NCBI RefSeq assembly: GCF_020852455.1
Contig: NZ_JADZAT010000014.1
Span: 62,001-126,000 of the forward strand
Length of the DNA: 64,000 bases
Source of the DNA: Novosphingobium sp.
GTDB taxonomy: Bacteria > Pseudomonadota > Alphaproteobacteria > Sphingomonadales > Sphingomonadaceae
Direction: 5' to 3'
Made by a program: the position numbers and the translations under genes. Shown piece after piece: positions 61,313 to 64,000 of the stretch. The notes beneath the pieces are model-generated. The model worked only from the letters and a program-made list of their open reading frames with translations, ran no database searches and had not been told where the DNA came from. Each line of letters starts with the position of its first letter. Position 1 is the stretch's first letter.

Positions 61313-62662
61313 ATGAAAACGCTATTCTACCCGGCGCTGCTGGGTGCGACCGCCTTGGCCAGCCCGGCCCTGGCGCAGGACCATTCGGGCCACGAGGGCC
61401 ATGACATGGGTTCAATGCAGATGCCGCCCCCGGCCGCCCCGCCGGCTCACGATCATTCCAGCATGAATCACGGACAGACCGATCCGGAAGAAGACCCCGG
61501 CGTGCCCTGCCTCAGCGGATCAAGGATTCCGCCCAGGTCAAGCGAAGGCTCCGGCACGGCTCGCCTGCCCGGCAATGAGGGCGGGATGCGCGGCCTGCAC
61601 CTGATGAGCGGCGACTGGATGTTGATGGTCCACGGCAACGTCTCGCTGCAGTACACCGATCACAAGGGGCCGCGCGGCGACGACAAGGTCTATGCCACGT
61701 CGATGGCGATGCTCTCGGTCCAGCGCGATACCGACTGGGGCAAGGTCCAGCTGAAATCGATGTTCAGCCTGGAGCCGGCGATGGACCCGTCGGGCTATCC
61801 CAACCTGTTCGCCACCGGTGAAACCGCGCACGGCCTGCCGATCGTCGATCGCCAGCACCCGCATGATTTCTTCATGGAGCTGGCAGCGCGGGTCGATGTG
61901 AATGCCGGCCCCGGATCGCTGTTCCTCTATGGCGGCCCGGTGGGCGAACCGGCGCTGGGCCCTTCGGCCTTCATGCACCGCGGCTCCGCCCGCAATAACC
62001 CCGAACCGCCGATCACTCATCACTGGTTCGATTCGACCCACATCACCTACGGCGTGGTCACGCTGGGCTTTTCCGCGCGCAAATGGCAGGTCGAGGTTTC
62101 GGCCTTTCGCGGGGCCGAGCCCGATGAACAGCGCTGGGGGATCGAAACGCCCAAGCTGAACAGCTGGTCGGTGCGGGCAACCGTGAACCCCTCGCCTGCC
62201 TGGTCGCTGCAGGCCAGTTACGGGCAGATCAAGGAACCCGAAGCCACCCACCCCGGCGAGGACGAGAAGCGCTTCACCACCTCGGCACACTATGACAGCG
62301 GACGCGGGCTTTCGGCCATGGCGGCGCTTTCGGCCAAGCAGCGCGGGCACCACGGCGAAACCTCGACCGCCTGGCTGGGTGAGGTCAACTGGGACATCGA
62401 TAGGCACAACAGCCTGTTCGGCCGGATCGAGAATGTGAAGAACGACGAACTGTTCCCCGATCACCTCGATCCGCTGCACGACACCCCGTTCCGCGTCACC
62501 AAGTTCCAGGCCGGCTATGCCCGCCATGTGCCGCTGGGCCCGGTCGACCTGACGCTGGGCGGTTCGCTCAACGCCTATGCCAAACCGGCGGCGCTTGACG
62601 CGGCCTATGGCAACAACCCATGGGGCTACACCATGTTTGCAAAGCTGAGCCTGGGGAACTGA
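61313..62662 (+). CDS. outer-membrane beta-barrel protein with metal-binding N-terminus
   Basis: A 449-residue protein with a signal peptide (MKTLFYPALLGATALASPALA) and a long stretch of alternating beta strands, as in an outer-membrane barrel. The first ~60 mature residues are His/Met-rich (DHSGHEGHDMGSMQMPPP; HDHSSMNHG). QHPHDFFMELAARVDV and HHWFDSTHITYGVV are conserved-looking loops. Likely part of a copper- or metal-linked pair with the secreted protein before it. ATG at 61313 is used for the signal; an upstream ATG at 61286 is possible. Confidence 0.75.
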   Translation: MKTLFYPALLGATALASPALAQDHSGHEGHDMGSMQMPPPAAPPAHDHSSMNHGQTDPEEDPGVPCLSGSRIPPRSSEGSGTARLPGNEGGMRGLHLMSGDWMLMVHGNVSLQYTDHKGPRGDDKVYATSMAMLSVQRDTDWGKVQLKSMFSLEPAMDPSGYPNLFATGETAHGLPIVDRQHPHDFFMELAARVDVNAGPGSLFLYGGPVGEPALGPSAFMHRGSARNNPEPPITHHWFDSTHITYGVVTLGFSARKWQVEVSAFRGAEPDEQRWGIETPKLNSWSVRATVNPSPAWSLQASYGQIKEPEATHPGEDEKRFTTSAHYDSGRGLSAMAALSAKQRGHHGETSTAWLGEVNWDIDRHNSLFGRIENVKNDELFPDHLDPLHDTPFRVTKFQAGYARHVPLGPVDLTLGGSLNAYAKPAALDAAYGNNPWGYTMFAKLSLGN

Positions 62663-62664
62663 CG

Positions 62665-63126
62665 ATGGGTAAGGAAGGGCTGGTCTATTTCGAAGACCTT
62701 GAAGTGGGCAGCAAGGCCGCCTTCGGCCGCTATGAAGTGACCCGCGAAGAGGTGATCCAGTTTGCCTCGGCGTATGATCCCCAGCCCTTCCACCTGTCTG
62801 ACGAAGCCGCCGCGCAGACCCATTTCGGGCGAATTTCGGCCAGCGGCTGGCACACCTGCGCGATGACCATGCGGATGCTGGTGGACAACATCACCGAACG
62901 CAAGCAGGCCGGGCTCGGCTCACCGGGGCTCGACGAACTGCGCTGGCTGAAGCCGGTCTATCCGGGCGATGTGCTGCGGGTCGAATCCGAACTGCTGAGC
63001 AAGAAGCAGAGTCAGTCGCGCCCGGAAATGGGCAGCTTCCAGTCCGAAGTGCGGGTTTACAACCAGGACGATATGCTGGTGATGACGATGAAGTCGATCG
63101 GGCTGATCCGGGTGCGGGGCGATTAG
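62665..63126 (+). CDS. MaoC-family (R)-specific enoyl-CoA hydratase/dehydratase
   Basis: A 153-residue hot-dog-fold hydratase. The catalytic Asp/His segment YDPQPFHLSDEAA (about 37-49) and FGRISASGWHTCAM are typical. It acts on an acyl-CoA; substrate unknown. ATG at 62665, two bases after the previous stop, so co-transcribed. Confidence 0.9.
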   Translation: MGKEGLVYFEDLEVGSKAAFGRYEVTREEVIQFASAYDPQPFHLSDEAAAQTHFGRISASGWHTCAMTMRMLVDNITERKQAGLGSPGLDELRWLKPVYPGDVLRVESELLSKKQSQSRPEMGSFQSEVRVYNQDDMLVMTMKSIGLIRVRGD

Positions 63127-63141
63127 CGAACTATTCGAGTC

Positions 63142-63293
63142 CCTCTCCAAATTCGCCGAATGGCGCATTTGGAGAGGTGGCATTTGCGGAGCAAATGACG
63201 GAGGTGTCTCAACCCTCGCGCCAATACCCCTCCGTCAGCCGCCTTCGGCGTCTGCCACCTCCCCATTTGTGGCATTCGCCAAAAATGGGGAGG
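63142..63293. repeat. palindromic intergenic element (152 bp)
   Basis: Ends are hairpins CCTCTCCAAAT/ATTTGGAGAGG (63142-63177) and CCTCCCCATTT/AAATGGGGAGG (63258-63293). Between them GGTGGCA (63176-63182) pairs with TGCCACC (63253-63259), with inner stems ATTTGC/GCAAAT (63182-63196), TGACGGAGG/CCTCCGTCA (63196-63204, 63229-63237) and GCCGccttCGGC. Same layout as the glyS insertion, intergenic between convergent MaoC and mutL genes. Confidence 0.9.
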
Positions 63294-63326
63294 GCCTCGA
63301 GGTGCTGATCCGCAGTGTCCAACAGA

Positions 63327-64000
63327 TCACTTCCGCCCGAACAGCTTTTCGATATCGCCATGCGCCAGTTTGACCCAGGTCGGGCGGCCGTGGTTGCACT
63401 GGCCAGAGCGCGGAGTGATTTCCATTTCGCGCAGCAGGGCGTTCATTTCCGCGACCGACAGCACCCGCCCGGCCCGGACAGAACCGTGGCAGGCCATGGT
63501 CGCGAGAACCAGGTCGAGCCGTTCTTCCAGCAATAGCGCGGCGCCGTTCTGGGCGAGGTCATCGGCGATGTCGCGGACGAGCGCCTCGACATCCCCTTTG
63601 CCCAGCGCCGCGGGGACCGCGCGGACCAGGATTGCGGTCGGACCGAACCGCTCGAGCGCAAGACCGAAGCCGGCCAGCGTACCCGCCGCGCTTTCGATAC
63701 GGTCGGCATCTGGCTCGTCCAGTTCGACAACTTCGGGGATCAACAACGCCTGACTGGCCGCGACTGCCCCCTGCGCTCCGGCCGCCTTGAGCCGTTCGAG
63801 CACCAGGCGTTCGTGCGCGGCGTGCTGGTCGACGATCACCAGCCCGTCCTCAGCCTCGGCAACGATATAGGTCTGCGCCACCTGTCCGCGCGCCACGCCC
63901 AGCGGGTGTTCGGCGCTGGGCACCGCCTCCGCCACTTCGGCCCGGGCGAGCGGCGGGGCCATGGTCTGCGCCTCATAGCCGCGCCACGCCGCGCCGGCCT
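63327..64000 (-). CDS. mutL: DNA mismatch repair protein MutL, C-terminal part (cut by right edge)
   Basis: The frame runs off the right edge; about 224 residues (C-terminal domain) are visible. The endonuclease motif [12 protein letters not shown] fits DQHA(X)2E(X)4E, and ACHGSVRAG with QCNHGRPT supplies further metal-site motifs, so this is a MutL of the endonuclease type, not the E. coli type. It nicks DNA in methyl-independent mismatch repair. An in-frame ATG at 63962 is internal, as the frame continues upstream. Confidence 0.93.
   Translation of the reverse strand, partial: AGAAWRGYEAQTMAPPLARAEVAEAVPSAEHPLGVARGQVAQTYIVAEAEDGLVIVDQHAAHERLVLERLKAAGAQGAVAASQALLIPEVVELDEPDADRIESAAGTLAGFGLALERFGPTAILVRAVPAALGKGDVEALVRDIADDLAQNGAALLLEERLDLVLATMACHGSVRAGRVLSVAEMNALLREMEITPRSGQCNHGRPTWVKLAHGDIEKLFGRK

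Overview
The window is a dense, high-GC chromosomal segment of an alphaproteobacterium, most likely a member of the Sphingomonadales (Novosphingobium / Erythrobacter / Sphingomonas relatives). The reasons are the gene order nuoA-N followed by birA-coaX-rnj, an RNase E with an acidic S1 insert and a C-terminal GWW motif, the order prfB-peroxiredoxin-PBP1A-amidase divergent from rne, a release factor 2 gene without a programmed frameshift, frequent GTG starts with 4-base ATGA/GTGA overlaps, and GC-rich palindromic repeats of the CCTCCCC...GGGGAGG type. No rRNA, tRNA, CRISPR array, prophage or transposase was seen.

Layout. 1-1424: end of a coiled-coil protein (cut by the left edge). 1429-19853 (minus): one long run encoding respiratory complex I (nuoA to nuoN), interrupted by three small non-nuo genes at the D/E, E/F and H/I junctions and followed by birA, coaX, rnj and a DUF1467 membrane protein. 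19937-22617 (minus): a beta-propeller lipoprotein and a coniferyl-aldehyde-type dehydrogenase. 22751-27864 (mostly plus): thiolase, small exported basic protein, SH3-like protein (minus), 2-hydroxyacid dehydrogenase, ammonium transporter, DUF805 protein. 27821-36032 (minus): hydrolase, nitronate-monooxygenase-like enzyme, lipoprotein-type methyltransferase, prfB, exported peroxiredoxin, PBP1A and amidase. 36481-40152 (plus): rne with a structured leader, then an MBL-fold hydrolase. 40249-44590 (minus): an orphan protein, a MerR regulator with its acyl-CoA dehydrogenase, hisI and comF, with a probable plus-strand structured RNA between hisI and comF. 44642-51329: methyltransferase (plus), then ppdK, glyS and glyQ (minus). 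51391-53752 (plus): an AT-richer accessory island with a terminator-ended RNA, three tandem paralogous membrane proteins, a 2-TM protein and an XRE regulator. 53815-63126: two TraB/GumN proteins, a large palindrome, rplY, pth, a PEP-CTERM protein with a sigma-54 promoter, a TPR lipoprotein (minus), a P-loop kinase, ychF, a His-rich secreted protein with an outer-membrane protein, and a MaoC hydratase. 63142-64000: palindromic repeat and the 3' part of mutL (minus).

How it works together. The core is housekeeping: energy (complex I, PPDK, thiolase / acyl-CoA dehydrogenase), RNA decay (RNase J and RNase E), translation (GlyQS, RF2, L25, Pth, YchF), cell-wall synthesis and splitting (PBP1A, amidase), cofactors (BirA, CoaX) and repair (MutL). 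The accessory signal is concentrated in three places: the small coupled genes inside the nuo operon, the 51.4-53.8 kb island of paralogous membrane proteins with its own XRE repressor and upstream RNA, and palindromic repeats that have entered coding DNA (in frame inside glyS, and at the start of glyQ).
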